DNA of 43,462 bases, from NCBI GenBank assembly GCA_017848435.1, contig JAFEHU010000058.1, positions 1-43,462 on the forward strand, read 5' to 3'. A program made the translations under genes and the position numbers. This DNA is from Burkholderiaceae bacterium (GTDB lineage: Bacteria > Pseudomonadota > Gammaproteobacteria > Burkholderiales > Burkholderiaceae_C). The notes beneath the pieces were generated by a model that ran no database searches, was not told the DNA's origin, and saw nothing but the letters and a program-made list of their open reading frames with translations. Positions 8,649 to 18,203 of this stretch are shown here, piece after piece (positions within the stretch are counted from its first letter, which is position 1; each line of letters starts with the position of its first letter).

Positions 8649-9695
8649 TTGAACGCTGCGCCCACCACGGCCTTGCCCGCCGTCCACCCCACCTACGCCC
8701 GCATGCTGTGCCTGACCCTGTTGGGTCTGGGCGTGGACGTGGAGGCGGTGTTGCGCCAGGCCGGTCTGCCGGACTGGGACCAACTGGCCAGCGCCGACGT
8801 GGTGATTGACCAGCCGCTGGTCAACCGGCTGGTGAAGGCGGCGGTGGACACCAGTGGCTGCCCCTGGCTGGGGCTGGAGGTCGGTGCCTCGGTGCAGGTG
8901 TCGGCCCATGGCCCGCTGGGCTATGCGGTGGGCAGCAGCCGCCACCTGGCCCAGGCACTGCAAACCGTGGCCCGCTACGGCAGCCTGCGCTACGGCGCGG
9001 TGCAGTACGAGTACCAGGCCGTGCCCAGCGGCGGGGTGATCCGGCTGGTCGAGGTGGTGGACCTCGGCGAGTCCCGGGAGTTTGTGCTCTGCATGGTGTT
9101 TGCCACGCTGATGCGGTTGATGGAGGCCGTGGTGGGCCGGCCCCACCACCCGGCGGTGGTGGCGTTTCCCTTCCCCGAGCCACCGTGGCGTGATCGGCTG
9201 GAACGGCTGTGCCGTGGCCGGCTGCTGTTCGACCAGCCCGGCCTGTCTGTCCAGCTGGACCAAACCACGCTGGACCTGCCCTGCGTCACGGCCGACCCGC
9301 AGGCACACGCCACCGCCGTGGCGCAGTGCGAGCAGCTGGCCCGGCAGATGGGGGCCGGGCCACTGACGCGCCAGGTGCTGGACGCCTTGAACGAGGCCGA
9401 GGGGGCATACCCCTCGCTGTCGGACCTGGCCTCGGATTTGGGGCTGTCGGAACGCACGCTGATGCGCCACCTGAAACTGGAGGGCAGCCGCTTCCAGGCG
9501 CTGCTGGATGGCGTGCGCCAGCAGCGTGCGGTCTGGCTGCTGACCCATTCCACCGCCACCGTGGAGGACATCGCCACCCGGCTGGGCTTTGAGGACACCT
9601 CCAATTTCAGCCGCACCTTCCGGCGCTGGTTCGGCAAGCTGCCCAGCGAGGTGCGGCGGGGGGCCAGCGTGTCCACCACCGGGGCGACCTCATGA
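8649..9695 (+). CDS. AraC-family transcriptional regulator
   Basis: This 348-residue protein has an N-terminal Arabinose_bd-type ligand domain (about 10-210) and a C-terminal AraC DNA-binding domain. The two helix-turn-helices are near 258-283 (LSDLASDLGLSERTLMRHL) and 305-330 (VEDIATRLGFEDTSNFSRTF). The start is probably TTG at 8649, with GAGG at 8636-8639. An in-frame stop at 8595 and no ATG or GTG before 8649 leave only this or ATG 8703, which would cut into the conserved N-terminus. It is divergent from alkB across 128 bp, an arrangement typical of a local activator. The effector is unknown; a hydrocarbon or fatty-acid signal is inference. Confidence 0.88.
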   Translation: MNAAPTTALPAVHPTYARMLCLTLLGLGVDVEAVLRQAGLPDWDQLASADVVIDQPLVNRLVKAAVDTSGCPWLGLEVGASVQVSAHGPLGYAVGSSRHLAQALQTVARYGSLRYGAVQYEYQAVPSGGVIRLVEVVDLGESREFVLCMVFATLMRLMEAVVGRPHHPAVVAFPFPEPPWRDRLERLCRGRLLFDQPGLSVQLDQTTLDLPCVTADPQAHATAVAQCEQLARQMGAGPLTRQVLDALNEAEGAYPSLSDLASDLGLSERTLMRHLKLEGSRFQALLDGVRQQRAVWLLTHSTATVEDIATRLGFEDTSNFSRTFRRWFGKLPSEVRRGASVSTTGATS

Positions 9696-10462
9696 ACCCG
9701 CTGCCTCCCACCATCGCCCCACGTTTCGACCGTGTGGACGCGCTGCGTGGCCTGGCCATGCTGTGGATGACGGCCTTCCATTTCTGCTTTGACCTGAACC
9801 ATTTCCGCTTTGTCAGCCAGGACTTTTACCGCGACCCGTTCTGGACCTGGCAGCGCACCGCCATCGTCAGCCTGTTTCTGTTCTGTGCCGGGCTGGGGCA
9901 GGCGGTGGCGTTTGCGCAGGCCTTGAGCTGGCCGCGTTTCTGGCGGCGCTGGGCGCAGGTGGCGGGGGCGGCGCTGCTGGTCAGTGCCGGGTCGTACCTG
10001 GTGTTTCCCGGCAGCTTCATCTACTTCGGTGTGCTGCACGGCATTGCGGCGATGCTGGTGCTGGTGCGGTTGAGTGCAGGCGCTGGTCTGTGGCTCTGGC
10101 CGTTGGGGGCGCTGGCCATCGCTGCGCCCTGGGTGGCCGCGCCCCTGCTGCAGGCCAGCGGGCTGGCGGAGGTGTTCAATGCCCGGGCGTTGAACTGGTT
10201 GGGGTTGATCACCCGCAAGCCGGTCACCGAAGACTACGTGCCGCTGTTGCCCTGGCTGGGCGTGGTCTGGTGGGGTGTGGCTGCGGGGCACTGGCTGCTG
10301 GCCAAGCAGCCGCCATGGCTGGCGGGCAGCCTGGGGGCGCCAGGCCGGGCGCTGGCGGTGCTGGGCCGCTGGAGCCTGAGCTATTACCTGTTGCACCAGC
10401 CGGTGCTGATGGGTGTGCTGGCCGCCGTGGCTTGGGGCTTGGGCAGCCCGCTGCGGACGTAA
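9692..10462 (+). CDS. DUF1624 / heparan-alpha-glucosaminide acetyltransferase-like membrane protein
   Basis: The 256 residues form about seven hydrophobic helices. The N-terminal RFDRVDALRGLAMLWMTAFH is characteristic of the DUF1624/HGSNAT_cat family, and the C-terminal GRWSLSYYLLHQP is shared with YeiB and acyltransferase-3-like membrane proteins. In relatives, such proteins are proposed to transfer acyl groups across the membrane; the bacterial substrate is unknown. The ATG overlaps the stop of the AraC gene (ATGA), so the two are likely translationally coupled. An intrinsic terminator follows the stop directly. The family call is good; no function is assigned. Confidence 0.82.
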   Translation: MNPLPPTIAPRFDRVDALRGLAMLWMTAFHFCFDLNHFRFVSQDFYRDPFWTWQRTAIVSLFLFCAGLGQAVAFAQALSWPRFWRRWAQVAGAALLVSAGSYLVFPGSFIYFGVLHGIAAMLVLVRLSAGAGLWLWPLGALAIAAPWVAAPLLQASGLAEVFNARALNWLGLITRKPVTEDYVPLLPWLGVVWWGVAAGHWLLAKQPPWLAGSLGAPGRALAVLGRWSLSYYLLHQPVLMGVLAAVAWGLGSPLRT

Positions 10463-10463
10463 A

Positions 10464-10485
10464 AAAACGCGGCAAGCCGCGTTTT
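10464..10485. terminator. Bidirectional intrinsic terminator
   Basis: AAAACGCGGC (10464-10473) pairs perfectly with GCCGCGTTTT (10476-10485) around an AA loop, with a longer A run on the left and T run on the right. It sits in the 39-nt gap between two convergent genes and would serve both. Confidence 0.9.
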
Positions 10486-10501
10486 CTGGTGCCACAAGGT
10501 C

Positions 10502-11287
10502 TTACTCGACCTTGGCTTTGGCGCGAATTTCTTCTTGGTACTTGGCGAGCTTTTGCTGTTGCAATTGCTGGCCCACCTGGGCCTTGACTTCGGCCAGCGG
10601 AGGCAGCTTGGCTTCGCGCGTGTCGTCGAGGCGGATGATGTGGTAACCGAACTGGGTCTTCACCGGGGTTTCGGTCAGCTGGCCTTTGTTCAGCTTGATC
10701 AGCGCTTGCGAGAACTCGGGCACGTAGCTGGCGGGGCTGGCCCAGTCCAGGTCGCCACCCTTGGCGCCGGAGCCGGGGTCCTTGGACAACTTCTTGGCGA
10801 TGGCGTCGAACTTCTCGCCTTTCTTGAGGCGGGCGATGATGGCCTTGGCTTCGTCTTCCTTTTCCACCAGGATGTGGGCGGCGCGGTATTCCTTGCCGGA
10901 GTTGGCGGCGGCGAACTTGTCGTACTCGGCCTTGATCTCGGCGTCGGTCACCGGGTTTTTCTTCTGGTAGTCGGCAAACAGCTCGCGGATCAACAGGGTC
11001 TGGCGGGCGAGTTCGAGCTGGGCTTTGTAGTCTTCCGAGGTGTTCAGGCCACGCTTTTCGGCTTCCTGCATGAACACTTCGCGGGCGATTAGCTCGTCCT
11101 TGATCTGGGCCTGCATTTCAGGGGTGACCTGGCGGCCGCTCTTGGCGACCTGGGCGGTCAGCGCATCCAGGCGGGCTTTGGTGACGGGCTTGCCGTTGAC
11201 GACGGCGACGTTCTGCGCGAATGCGGCCTGTGCGGTCAGCGCCAGGACGCCCGACGCGGCGAGCGTCATCAGCCATTGCTTCTTCAT
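10502..11287 (-). CDS. Periplasmic parvulin-type peptidyl-prolyl isomerase (PpiC/PrsA/SurA-like)
   Basis: The 261-residue exported foldase begins with a signal peptide (MKKQWLMTLAASGVLALTAQAAFA, cut near 24/25; lysines then a hydrophobic core). A helical chaperone region (25-125) follows, then a parvulin domain (about 130-225) with AAHILV, GGDLDW and TQFGYHIIRL. It probably helps fold envelope proteins. The ATG at 11287 has AAGGA nearby; an upstream in-frame extension to 11335 would precede the signal peptide and is rejected. It is last of a minus-strand run after bolA, 97 nt away, an order common in Burkholderiales. Confidence 0.92.
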   Translation of the reverse strand: MKKQWLMTLAASGVLALTAQAAFAQNVAVVNGKPVTKARLDALTAQVAKSGRQVTPEMQAQIKDELIAREVFMQEAEKRGLNTSEDYKAQLELARQTLLIRELFADYQKKNPVTDAEIKAEYDKFAAANSGKEYRAAHILVEKEDEAKAIIARLKKGEKFDAIAKKLSKDPGSGAKGGDLDWASPASYVPEFSQALIKLNKGQLTETPVKTQFGYHIIRLDDTREAKLPPLAEVKAQVGQQLQQQKLAKYQEEIRAKAKVE

Positions 11288-11384
11288 GAAAAATCCTTGT
11301 AGGTCAGGTGATCGGTGCGCATGGCAGCAGGCCATGAACGGTGGGCAGATTGGGTTGTTGTTCTAGCCTGGGCCCCTGGGGCCG

Positions 11385-11675
11385 TCAGGTGGTTTCAGTG
11401 AGGGTTTCGATGGCCAGCGCGTGCACGCCAGCGTCCAGAAAATCTTGCAGCGCATCATACACAAGGCGATGGCGCAGCACCCGCGAGCGGTTTGTAAACA
11501 TCGGTGACGCGATGCGCACCCGGAAATGCGTGCCCCAGTCGGTGTCGCCAGCGCCGGCATGGCCCGCATGGGCCGCGCTTTCGTCGAGCACTTCCAGGCG
11601 GGACGGTGCGAGCCGTTCGCGCAGGCGGGCTTCGAGGTCGGCGGCGGTGGGCAGGGTGGTGGCCATCGCGTTCAT
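11385..11675 (-). CDS. bolA: BolA family protein
   Basis: This 96-residue small protein has the BolA fold: an N-terminal helix LEARLRERL, the beta-strand region LEVLDES, the [11 protein letters not shown] strand, RHRLVYDAL and the closing HALAIETLT. BolA proteins work with monothiol glutaredoxins in iron-sulfur handling and affect morphology. The ATG at 11675 overlaps the yciB stop (ATGA), so coupling favours this start over ATG 11666. Placement between yciB and a parvulin isomerase matches the pattern in related bacteria. Confidence 0.9.
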   Translation of the reverse strand: MNAMATTLPTAADLEARLRERLAPSRLEVLDESAAHAGHAGAGDTDWGTHFRVRIASPMFTNRSRVLRHRLVYDALQDFLDAGVHALAIETLTETT

Positions 11676-12211
11676 GCCTGGGGTGGCTCGGTTTGCATGT
11701 GCCGGGCAATGTAGATGCCCTGGCAGACGATGAACACCAGCGGAAAGGCGTAGCCCCAGAGCTTGAAATTGACCCAGTCTTCAGTGCTGAAGTAGGCCGC
11801 CACGTAGGCGTTGGTGGCCGCCATGAAGGCGCAGTAAGCCACCCAGGCCACGGTGAGCCGGTGCCACACCGGCTCAGGCAGGCTGAGCTGGCTGCCGAGC
11901 AATATCTTGAGGAAGTTCTTGCGCAGCACCCAGAGTGCAAACGCCAGCGCAATGGCCATGGCCATGTAGAGCACGGTGGGTTTCCACTTGATGAAGCGCT
12001 CGTCGTGCAGCACCAGCGTGAGGGTGCCAAACACCAGGATCAGCGCCAGCGTGATCTTGTGCACCGTTTGCAGCTTGCGGTCGATCAGGTAAATCGCGGC
12101 CATCTGCAACACGGTGGCGGCCATCAGCACGGCGGTGGCAATGTAAATGTCGTAATACTTGTAGGCGCCAAAGAACAGCAGGATGGGCAGGAAGTCGAGG
12201 ATGATTTTCAT
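11672..12211 (-). CDS. yciB: Inner-membrane septation protein A (YciB/IspZ)
   Basis: The product has 179 residues, the same size as the E. coli protein, with about five transmembrane helices. Family signatures are the N-terminal [17 protein letters not shown] and the internal [10 protein letters not shown]. The C-terminal part includes [13 protein letters not shown]. The family is linked to cell-envelope integrity and septation. It lies 9 nt after msrB and overlaps bolA by 4 nt, so msrB-yciB-bolA looks like one transcript. I see no strong Shine-Dalgarno before the ATG. Confidence 0.92.
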   Translation of the reverse strand: MKIILDFLPILLFFGAYKYYDIYIATAVLMAATVLQMAAIYLIDRKLQTVHKITLALILVFGTLTLVLHDERFIKWKPTVLYMAMAIALAFALWVLRKNFLKILLGSQLSLPEPVWHRLTVAWVAYCAFMAATNAYVAAYFSTEDWVNFKLWGYAFPLVFIVCQGIYIARHMQTEPPQA

Positions 12212-12220
12212 GTGGGCCGA

Positions 12221-12631
12221 TTATCGGGGCTTGAAGTCCAGCGAGGCCGAGTTCATGCAGTAGCGCAGGCCGGTCGGGCGCGGGCCGTCTTCAAACACGT
12301 GGCCCATGTGGGCGCCGCAGTCGGGGCAGTGCACCTCGGTGCGGGTGGAGAAAAAGGAGCGGTCGGTCTTGGTTGCCACCGCGTCAGCGCTGAGTGGCGC
12401 GAAGAAGCTGGGCCAGCCGGTGCCGGAGTCGTATTTGGCGGTGGCGTCAAACAGCGGTTTGTCGCAGCAGATGCAGTGGTAGACGCCGTCGCCATCGTTC
12501 TCGGCGTACTTGCCGGTGAAGGCGCGTTCGGTGCCTTCATGGCGGGTGACTTTGTAGGCCATGGGTTCGGCACCCTTGGCGGCCAGCAGGGCTTTCCATT
12601 CGTCGTCGGTTTTCTGGATTTTCAGGCTCAT
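12221..12631 (-). CDS. msrB: Peptide-methionine (R)-S-oxide reductase
   Basis: This enzyme repairs the R-epimer of methionine sulfoxide in proteins. The 136 residues include the zinc-binding pairs Cys53/Cys56 (CICC) and Cys102/Cys105 (CPDC). The catalytic Cys125 is in [11 protein letters not shown], where RYCINSASL is more usual. GTGWPSFF and GHVFEDGP are also family marks. AAGGAG lies just upstream of the ATG. The gene is 21 nt downstream of selO; both proteins are associated with redox stress, which may explain the pairing. Confidence 0.96.
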   Translation of the reverse strand: MSLKIQKTDDEWKALLAAKGAEPMAYKVTRHEGTERAFTGKYAENDGDGVYHCICCDKPLFDATAKYDSGTGWPSFFAPLSADAVATKTDRSFFSTRTEVHCPDCGAHMGHVFEDGPRPTGLRYCMNSASLDFKPR

Positions 12632-12652
12632 GGGGGCTCCTTGTGGACGGGG

Positions 12653-14131
12653 TCAGGATGAACAGCTGATTTCAATGCCGGCCGCCCAGTCGGGGGGCAG
12701 GGCGGCGTAGGCATCGAACCCGGGGTGCTCGTCGAACGGGCTGTGCAGCAAACCCAGCAGGGTATCGACTTCCGAGAAGTCTTTTAGTTTCGCCCGGCGG
12801 ATGGCCAATTCGCCCAAATGGTTGCGCAAAACGAACTTGGGGTTGGTTTTGAGCATCAAATCGGCGCTTGGCCTTAGTGAAACCTCGCGAGTATGCTCTG
12901 AATACTGTAGCAACCAGGCGTCGCAGGCAGCGCGGTCGATGAACAGGTCGCGCACCGGGTCCACCGGGCCGCCGGCCACATGCTGGCTCAGGTGGCGCCA
13001 GAAGAGCGTGTAGTCCACCCGGTGCTGGGCCAGCAGCTTGCACGTGGATTCGATCAGCGCCCGGTCGCCCTCGCGTGGCTCGGTCAGGCCCAGCTTGGCG
13101 CCCATGAGGCGCTCAAACGCTTCGGGGTAAACGGTTTTGTACGACTCCAGCGCAGCCATGGCCAGGTCTTGCTCGCCCACCAGCGGCAGCAGCGCCTGGC
13201 CGAGGCAGAACAGGTTCCAGTAGGCGATGTTGGGCTGCTTGTTGTAGGCGTAGCGGCCACCGCTGTCGCTGTGGTTGCAGACGTGGCCAGGGTCGAACGC
13301 GTCGAGGAACTGGAACGGGCCGTAGTCGATCGTCAGGCCCAGGATGCTCATGTTGTCGGTGTTCATCACGCCGTGGCAAAAGCCCACGGCCTGCCACTGC
13401 GCCAGCAGCCGCGCGGTGCGTTCGCTCACCGCGCACAGCAGGTTGGCGTAGGGGTTGGCGTTGAAGGCCGTGCTGTCCCGGCATTCCGGGTAGTAGCGGT
13501 CGATCACGTAGTCGGCCAGCGTTTTCAGTTCGGCGTGTTGGCCGCTGTGCAAGAAGTGCTCGAAATGGCCGAAGCGGACGAAGCTGGGCGCCACGCGCGT
13601 CACCACGGCGGCGGTTTCAACTTCTTCGCGGCGCACCGGTGCGTCGGAACCCGTCACCGCCAGCGCGCGGGTGGTGGGGATGCCCAGGCCGTGCATCGCC
13701 TCGCTGCACAAAAACTCGCGGATGCTGGAGCGCAGCACCGCCCGGCCGTCGCCACCGCGTGAATACGGGGTCAGGCCCGCGCCTTTCAGTTGCACCTCCA
13801 GGCCGGCGGTGGTTTCCCCCAGCAGGATGGCCCGGCCGTCGCCGAGTTGCCCGGCCCAGTGGCCGAACTGGTGGCCGCTGTAGACGCTGGCCAGCGCATC
13901 GCCGCCGGCAAACAACCGGTTGCCGGTGAGGCGCTGCAAGGCGTCGTCGGAGGCCATCCACGCGTCTGACAAACCCAGCTCCCGCGCCACCGGCAGGCTG
14001 CGGCCGACCCAGTAGGGCGCAGGCAGGGGGCGCGGCTGGAGCCGGGTGTGAAAAGCCGGGCTCAGCGCGGCAAAGCCGTTGCGCCAGGTGAGGCCGCCGT
14101 CGACGGGTGTGGTGTGAGCGACAGTGTCCAT
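12653..14131 (-). CDS. selO: Protein adenylyltransferase SelO (YdiU family)
   Basis: SelO is a pseudokinase-fold enzyme that transfers AMP from ATP to hydroxyl side chains of proteins, linked to oxidative-stress responses. About 492 residues from the ATG at 14131. Motifs include [19 protein letters not shown], the nucleotide-binding [19 protein letters not shown] and the metal/catalytic [19 protein letters not shown]. It ends in SCSS, the site where eukaryotic homologues carry selenocysteine; here it is Cys (TGT). A GTG at 14170 would add 13 residues; neither start has a clear ribosome site. Residues about 405-428, before [10 protein letters not shown], are encoded by a repeat-like A+T-rich patch and look unlike the family. 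Confidence 0.93.
   Translation of the reverse strand: MDTVAHTTPVDGGLTWRNGFAALSPAFHTRLQPRPLPAPYWVGRSLPVARELGLSDAWMASDDALQRLTGNRLFAGGDALASVYSGHQFGHWAGQLGDGRAILLGETTAGLEVQLKGAGLTPYSRGGDGRAVLRSSIREFLCSEAMHGLGIPTTRALAVTGSDAPVRREEVETAAVVTRVAPSFVRFGHFEHFLHSGQHAELKTLADYVIDRYYPECRDSTAFNANPYANLLCAVSERTARLLAQWQAVGFCHGVMNTDNMSILGLTIDYGPFQFLDAFDPGHVCNHSDSGGRYAYNKQPNIAYWNLFCLGQALLPLVGEQDLAMAALESYKTVYPEAFERLMGAKLGLTEPREGDRALIESTCKLLAQHRVDYTLFWRHLSQHVAGGPVDPVRDLFIDRAACDAWLLQYSEHTREVSLRPSADLMLKTNPKFVLRNHLGELAIRRAKLKDFSEVDTLLGLLHSPFDEHPGFDAYAALPPDWAAGIEISCSS
12847..12916 (+). repeat. Dispersed repeat copy inside selO (antisense to the gene)
   Basis: On the plus strand the patch runs from TTTTGAGCATCAAATCGG via CTTGGCCTTAGTGAAACC to CTGTAGCAACC. 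It parallels the intergenic copy at 28503-28569, which shares AGTGAAACCT and ends GTAGCAACC. SelO is read from the other strand, giving [15 protein letters not shown] between normal SelO sequence on each side. Confidence 0.55.
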
Positions 14132-14291
14132 AGGCAGGTATTGTCCCGCAGTGGCCTGAGCGGTGGTCACGCAGGGCCATGCGACGTCTTGGATTGGTTT
14201 TTTGCTGGTAAGCTTTCCAGTTCCTTACGGCGGCCCAGACAAGCCGTCATCACAAAAAACAGCGCCACCAGCGCACGAAAGGACCCCTCCC

Positions 14292-15935
14292 ATGCTGGGT
14301 TTGATGCAAGACCAACCTTTGTTGATCTCCAACCTGATCGAGTTTGCCGAGCGCCACCATGGCGATGTCGAGATTGTGTCGCGCCGTGTCGAGGGCGACA
14401 TCCACCGCTACACATGGCGCGACGTGGCCATGCGCGCCCGCAAGGTGGCCAACGCCCTGGACGCGATGAAGCTCGCCCAGAGCGACCGCGTTGCCACGCT
14501 GGCCTGGAACGGCTACCGCCACCTGGAGCTGTACTACGGCGTCAGCGGCTCGGGCCGTGTGCTGCACACGCTGAACCCGCGCCTGCACCCCGAGCAGGTC
14601 ATCTGGATCGCCAACCATGCCGAAGACCAGGTGCTGTGTTTTGACATGACCTTCCTGCCCATCGTGCAGGCCATCCACGCCAAGTGCCCGACCATCAAGC
14701 AGTATGTGGCACTGTGCGACGCCGACAAGCTGCCGGCCGACACCGGCATTCCCGGCCTCATCAGTTACGAGTCCTGGATTGCGCCACAGCCCAGCACCTA
14801 CGCCTGGCCCAGCTTTGACGAGAACACCGCCTCCAGCATGTGCTACACCAGCGGCACCACCGGCAACCCCAAGGCCGCGCTGTACAGCCACCGTTCGTCC
14901 ATCCTGCACGCCTACGCCGCCTGCCTGCCTGACGTCATGTGCCTCAGCGCCCGCGACTCGGTGCTGCCGGTGGTGCCGATGTTCCACGTCAACGCCTGGG
15001 GCCTGCCGTACGCGGCCGCCATGGTCGGCTGCAAGCTGGTGTTCCCCGGCGCCGGCATGGACGGCAAGTCGGTCTACGAGATGATGGAAAACGAGAAGGT
15101 CACTTTTGCCGCCGGTGTGCCCACCGTCTGGCAGATGCTGCTCGGCCACCTCAAGCCCAACAACCTGAAGTTCAGCACACTCACCCGCACGGTGATTGGC
15201 GGCTCGGCCTGCCCGCCGGCGATGATCAATTCCTTCCGCGACGACTACGGCGTGGACGTGTTGCACGCCTGGGGCATGACCGAAATGAGCCCGCTCGGCA
15301 CGCTGTGCACGCTGAAGAACAAGCACCTGACCATGAGCCCCGAAGAGCAGATGAAGATCCGCCTGAAGCAGGGCCGGGCCATCTTCGGTGTGGACATGAA
15401 GATCGTCGGCGAAGACGGCAACGAGTTGCCGTGGGACGGCAAGGCCTATGGCGATTTGCTGGTCAAGGGCCCGTGGATCGTGGCCGACTACTTCAAGACC
15501 GAAGGCGGCCACCCGCTGGTGAAAGACGCTGCCGGTGAAGCCTGGTTCCCCACCGGCGACGTGGCCACCATCGACGCCGACGGCTACATGCAGATCACCG
15601 ACCGCAGCAAGGACGTGATCAAGTCCGGCGGCGAGTGGATCAGCTCGATCGACATCGAGAACATCGCGGTGGCCCACCCGGCGGTGGCCATGGCCGCCTG
15701 CATCGGCGTGTTCCACCCCAAGTGGGACGAGCGGCCGATTGTGGTGGTGGTGAAGAAGCCGGGCGCCGAAGTCAGCCGCGACGAACTGATCCAGTTCTAC
15801 GACGGCAAGACCGCCAAGTGGCAGATCCCCGACGACGTGGTGTTTGTGGACGCCATCCCGCTCGGCGCCACCGGCAAGATGCTGAAAACCCGCCTGCGCG
15901 AGCAGCTGAAAGACTACAAGCTGCCGTCGCTCTGA
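14292..15935 (+). CDS. Medium/long-chain acyl-CoA ligase (AlkK-like, AMP-forming)
   Basis: This ATP-dependent enzyme would activate fatty acids to acyl-CoA through an acyl-AMP. The 547 residues carry the adenylate-forming signatures: [16 protein letters not shown] near 184, [10 protein letters not shown] near 325, [21 protein letters not shown], and the C-terminal catalytic Lys in [11 protein letters not shown] near 527. Overall it resembles the AlkK/medium-chain branch more than E. coli FadD. The ATG at 14292 has AAAGGA at 14278-14283; an upstream extension to 14163 is not supported. It diverges from selO and precedes the beta-oxidation genes, though a hairpin separates them. Chain-length preference is not decidable from sequence. 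Confidence 0.92.
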   Translation: MLGLMQDQPLLISNLIEFAERHHGDVEIVSRRVEGDIHRYTWRDVAMRARKVANALDAMKLAQSDRVATLAWNGYRHLELYYGVSGSGRVLHTLNPRLHPEQVIWIANHAEDQVLCFDMTFLPIVQAIHAKCPTIKQYVALCDADKLPADTGIPGLISYESWIAPQPSTYAWPSFDENTASSMCYTSGTTGNPKAALYSHRSSILHAYAACLPDVMCLSARDSVLPVVPMFHVNAWGLPYAAAMVGCKLVFPGAGMDGKSVYEMMENEKVTFAAGVPTVWQMLLGHLKPNNLKFSTLTRTVIGGSACPPAMINSFRDDYGVDVLHAWGMTEMSPLGTLCTLKNKHLTMSPEEQMKIRLKQGRAIFGVDMKIVGEDGNELPWDGKAYGDLLVKGPWIVADYFKTEGGHPLVKDAAGEAWFPTGDVATIDADGYMQITDRSKDVIKSGGEWISSIDIENIAVAHPAVAMAACIGVFHPKWDERPIVVVVKKPGAEVSRDELIQFYDGKTAKWQIPDDVVFVDAIPLGATGKMLKTRLREQLKDYKLPSL

Positions 15936-15937
15936 CC

Positions 15938-15961
15938 CGCCCGCCGAGGCTCTGGCGGGCG
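15938..15961 (+). terminator. G+C-rich hairpin after the acyl-CoA ligase
   Basis: CGCCCGCC (15938-15945) pairs perfectly with GGCGGGCG (15954-15961) around an 8-nt loop, starting 2 nt after the stop codon. No T run follows, so it may attenuate transcription or protect the message 3' end instead of acting as a full terminator. Confidence 0.55.
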
Positions 15962-15963
15962 CT

Positions 15964-15979
15964 TGTCCCAACTGGGACA
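15964..15979. promoter_or_regulatory. Palindrome TGTCCCA-AC-TGGGACA upstream of fadB
   Basis: A perfect 7-bp inverted repeat with a 2-nt spacer, TGTCCCAACTGGGACA, in the 164-bp gap before fadB. Size and symmetry suit a dimeric repressor site. The loop is too short for a good RNA hairpin. The binding protein is unknown. Confidence 0.4.
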
Positions 15980-16011
15980 GACCCGCTAGGCCGCCCCCGG
16001 CAAACCCCCTA

Positions 16012-16049
16012 AAATGCGAAAAAAGAACGAGCGTTCTTTTTTCGCATTT
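16012..16049. promoter_or_regulatory. 38-bp perfect palindrome upstream of fadB (operator or hairpin)
   Basis: AAATGCGAAAAAAGAAC (16012-16028) is repeated in inverse as GTTCTTTTTTCGCATTT (16033-16049) around GAGC, ending 51 nt before the fadB start. The core GAACGAGCGTTC looks like operators of TetR-family regulators, some of which control fatty-acid genes. The A6/T6 arms could also give a bidirectional terminator, as a T-rich tract follows. A TAAAAT at 16010-16015 overlaps the left arm and could be a -10 box, though no -35 box is apparent. Confidence 0.55.
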
Positions 16050-16099
16050 GTTTTTGTCCCCCCCCGATTTCTGTGCCCACCCCCAAGAGGAGTTCCTGC

Positions 16100-18193
16100 A
16101 TGACGGCTGAATACCAAGTCCACGGCAACGTGGCCGTGATCACGCTCAACAACCCGCCCGTCAACGGCCTGGGTTTTGCCACCCGCCAGGCCGTGGCCCA
16201 GGGCCTGGAAGCCGCCTGGGGCGACGCGGCTGTGACGGCCATCGTCATCACCGGCGCCGGCAAGGCGTTTTCCGGCGGCGCCGACATCCGCGAGTTCAAC
16301 TCGCCCAAGATGCTGGCCGAGCCCTCGCTGCACAGCCTGGTGCGCATGCTCGAAGCCTCACCCAAGCCGGTTGTCGCCGCCATCCACACGGTGGTGATGG
16401 GCGGCGGCCTGGAACTGGCGCTGGGCTGCCACTACCGCGTGGCCGCGCCTGGCACCCAGGTGGCCTTGCCCGAAGTGAAGCTGGGCCTGCTGCCTGGCGG
16501 CGGCGGCACGCAGCGCCTGCCGCGCGTGCTGGGCGTGGAAACCGCGCTGAACATGATCGTCACCGGCGAACCGGTGAAAAGCGAGCTGCTGGCCGCGCTG
16601 CCCGGCCAGTTGTTGTTTGCCAAGATCATTGAGGGCGACTTCATGGCCGGTGTGCTGGCATACGCCAACAGCGTTGCCGCAGCCCGCCCGCTGCCGCTGG
16701 TGCGCGATTTGCCCTGCAAGCACCCGAACGGTGACGCCTACTTCCAGTTTGCCCGCAACATGGTCAAGGGCATGGCCAAGAACTTCCCCGCGCCGGTGCA
16801 GTGCCTGGACTGCGTGGAAGCGGCCACCAAGAACAAGTTTGAAGACGGCCTGGTCTTCGAGCGTGAGCGCTTCATTGCGCTGATGATGGGCCCCGAATCG
16901 CGCGCGCTGCGCCACGCCTTTTTTGGCGAACGCGCCGCCAGCAAGATCCCCGACGTGCCCGAAGACACGCCCAAACGCGAGATCAAAGCAGTCGGTGTGA
17001 TCGGCGCCGGCACCATGGGCGGCGGCATTTCCATGAACTTCCTGAATGCCGGCATCCCGGTGAAGATGCTGGAGATGAAGCAGGAGGCGCTGGACCGCGG
17101 CGTCGCCACCATCAAGAAAAACTACGAAGCCCAGGTGAAAAAGGGCAAGCTGAAGCAGGACAAATACGACCAGCGCATGGCCTTGCTGACCACCACGCTG
17201 AGCTACGACGACCTGAAAGACGCCGATCTGGTGATCGAAGCGGTGTTTGAAGAGATGGGCGTGAAGGAGAAGGTGTTCAAGGAACTTGACCGGGTCTGCA
17301 AGCCTGGCGCGATCCTGGCCAGCAACACCTCCACGCTCGATGTTGATGTTATTTCTAACTTCACAAAACGCCCACAAGATGTTGTCGGGACTCACTTTTT
17401 CAGTCCCGCCAATGTCATGAAACTGCTGGAGGTGGTGCGTGGAAAAGCCACCTCTAAGGACGTGCTCGCCACCATCATGGGCGTGGCCAAGAAGATCAAG
17501 AAGACGGCGGTGGTCTCCGGCGTCTGCGACGGTTTCATCGGCAACCGCATGATCGAGCAGTACAGCCGCCAGGCCGGTTTCCTGCTGGACGAAGGCTGCA
17601 CGCCGCAGCAGGTCGACAAGGCGGTGGAGAAGTTCGGCTTTGCCATGGGCCCGTTCCGCATGGGCGATCTGGCCGGCAACGACATCGGCTGGGCCATCCG
17701 CAAGCGCCGCTACCAGGAAAAGCCCGACATGAAGTACAGCGCCACGGCCGACAAGCTGTGTGAGCTGGGCCGCTACGGCCAGAAGACCGGCGCCGGCTGG
17801 TACGACTACATCCCCGGCAAGCGCGACGCGATCCCGTCGGACGTGGTGCTGAAGATGCTGGACGAGCACCGCAAAACCCTGGGCGGCACGCCACGCAAGA
17901 TTTCTGACGACGAAATCGTCGGCCGGCTGGTGTATTCGCTGGTCAACGAGGCCGCGCACATCCTGGAAGAAGGCATTGCCTCCAAGGCCAGCGACATCGA
18001 CATGGTCTACCTCACCGGCTATGGCTTCCCGCTGTGGCGCGGCGGCCCCATGCTGTACGCCGACCAGGTCGGCCTGTTCAACCTGGTGCAGGCGATGAAA
18101 CGCTTTGCCCAGAACCCGCTGGACGACGCCAAGTTCTGGCAGCCCGCGCCGCTGCTGGCCAAGCTGGCCGCCGAAGGCAAAACATTCAATTAA
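16100..18193 (+). CDS. fadB: Bifunctional enoyl-CoA hydratase / 3-hydroxyacyl-CoA dehydrogenase
   Basis: This is the multifunctional beta-oxidation enzyme that hydrates trans-2-enoyl-CoA and oxidises the L-3-hydroxy product with NAD+. In its 697 residues the crotonase domain (1-190) has likely catalytic Glu105 (GGLELALG) and Glu125 ([11 protein letters not shown]). The dehydrogenase has the Rossmann motif GAGTMG (302-307), the His432/Glu444 pair in [14 protein letters not shown], and two C-terminal helical domains. AGAGGAG (16086-16092) fixes the ATG at 16100. It pairs with fadA 10 nt downstream. The FadB/FadJ paralogues cannot be separated here. Codons for residues about 413-440 are unusually A+T-rich. 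Confidence 0.94.
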   Translation: MTAEYQVHGNVAVITLNNPPVNGLGFATRQAVAQGLEAAWGDAAVTAIVITGAGKAFSGGADIREFNSPKMLAEPSLHSLVRMLEASPKPVVAAIHTVVMGGGLELALGCHYRVAAPGTQVALPEVKLGLLPGGGGTQRLPRVLGVETALNMIVTGEPVKSELLAALPGQLLFAKIIEGDFMAGVLAYANSVAAARPLPLVRDLPCKHPNGDAYFQFARNMVKGMAKNFPAPVQCLDCVEAATKNKFEDGLVFERERFIALMMGPESRALRHAFFGERAASKIPDVPEDTPKREIKAVGVIGAGTMGGGISMNFLNAGIPVKMLEMKQEALDRGVATIKKNYEAQVKKGKLKQDKYDQRMALLTTTLSYDDLKDADLVIEAVFEEMGVKEKVFKELDRVCKPGAILASNTSTLDVDVISNFTKRPQDVVGTHFFSPANVMKLLEVVRGKATSKDVLATIMGVAKKIKKTAVVSGVCDGFIGNRMIEQYSRQAGFLLDEGCTPQQVDKAVEKFGFAMGPFRMGDLAGNDIGWAIRKRRYQEKPDMKYSATADKLCELGRYGQKTGAGWYDYIPGKRDAIPSDVVLKMLDEHRKTLGGTPRKISDDEIVGRLVYSLVNEAAHILEEGIASKASDIDMVYLTGYGFPLWRGGPMLYADQVGLFNLVQAMKRFAQNPLDDAKFWQPAPLLAKLAAEGKTFN

Positions 18194-18203
18194 AGGACCT
18201 GCC

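Noticed and set aside
11366-11390. Palindrome near the bolA stop (GGCCCC-T-GGGGCC)
   Set aside because: Loop of one base, no T run and overlap with the bolA stop make a terminator unlikely.
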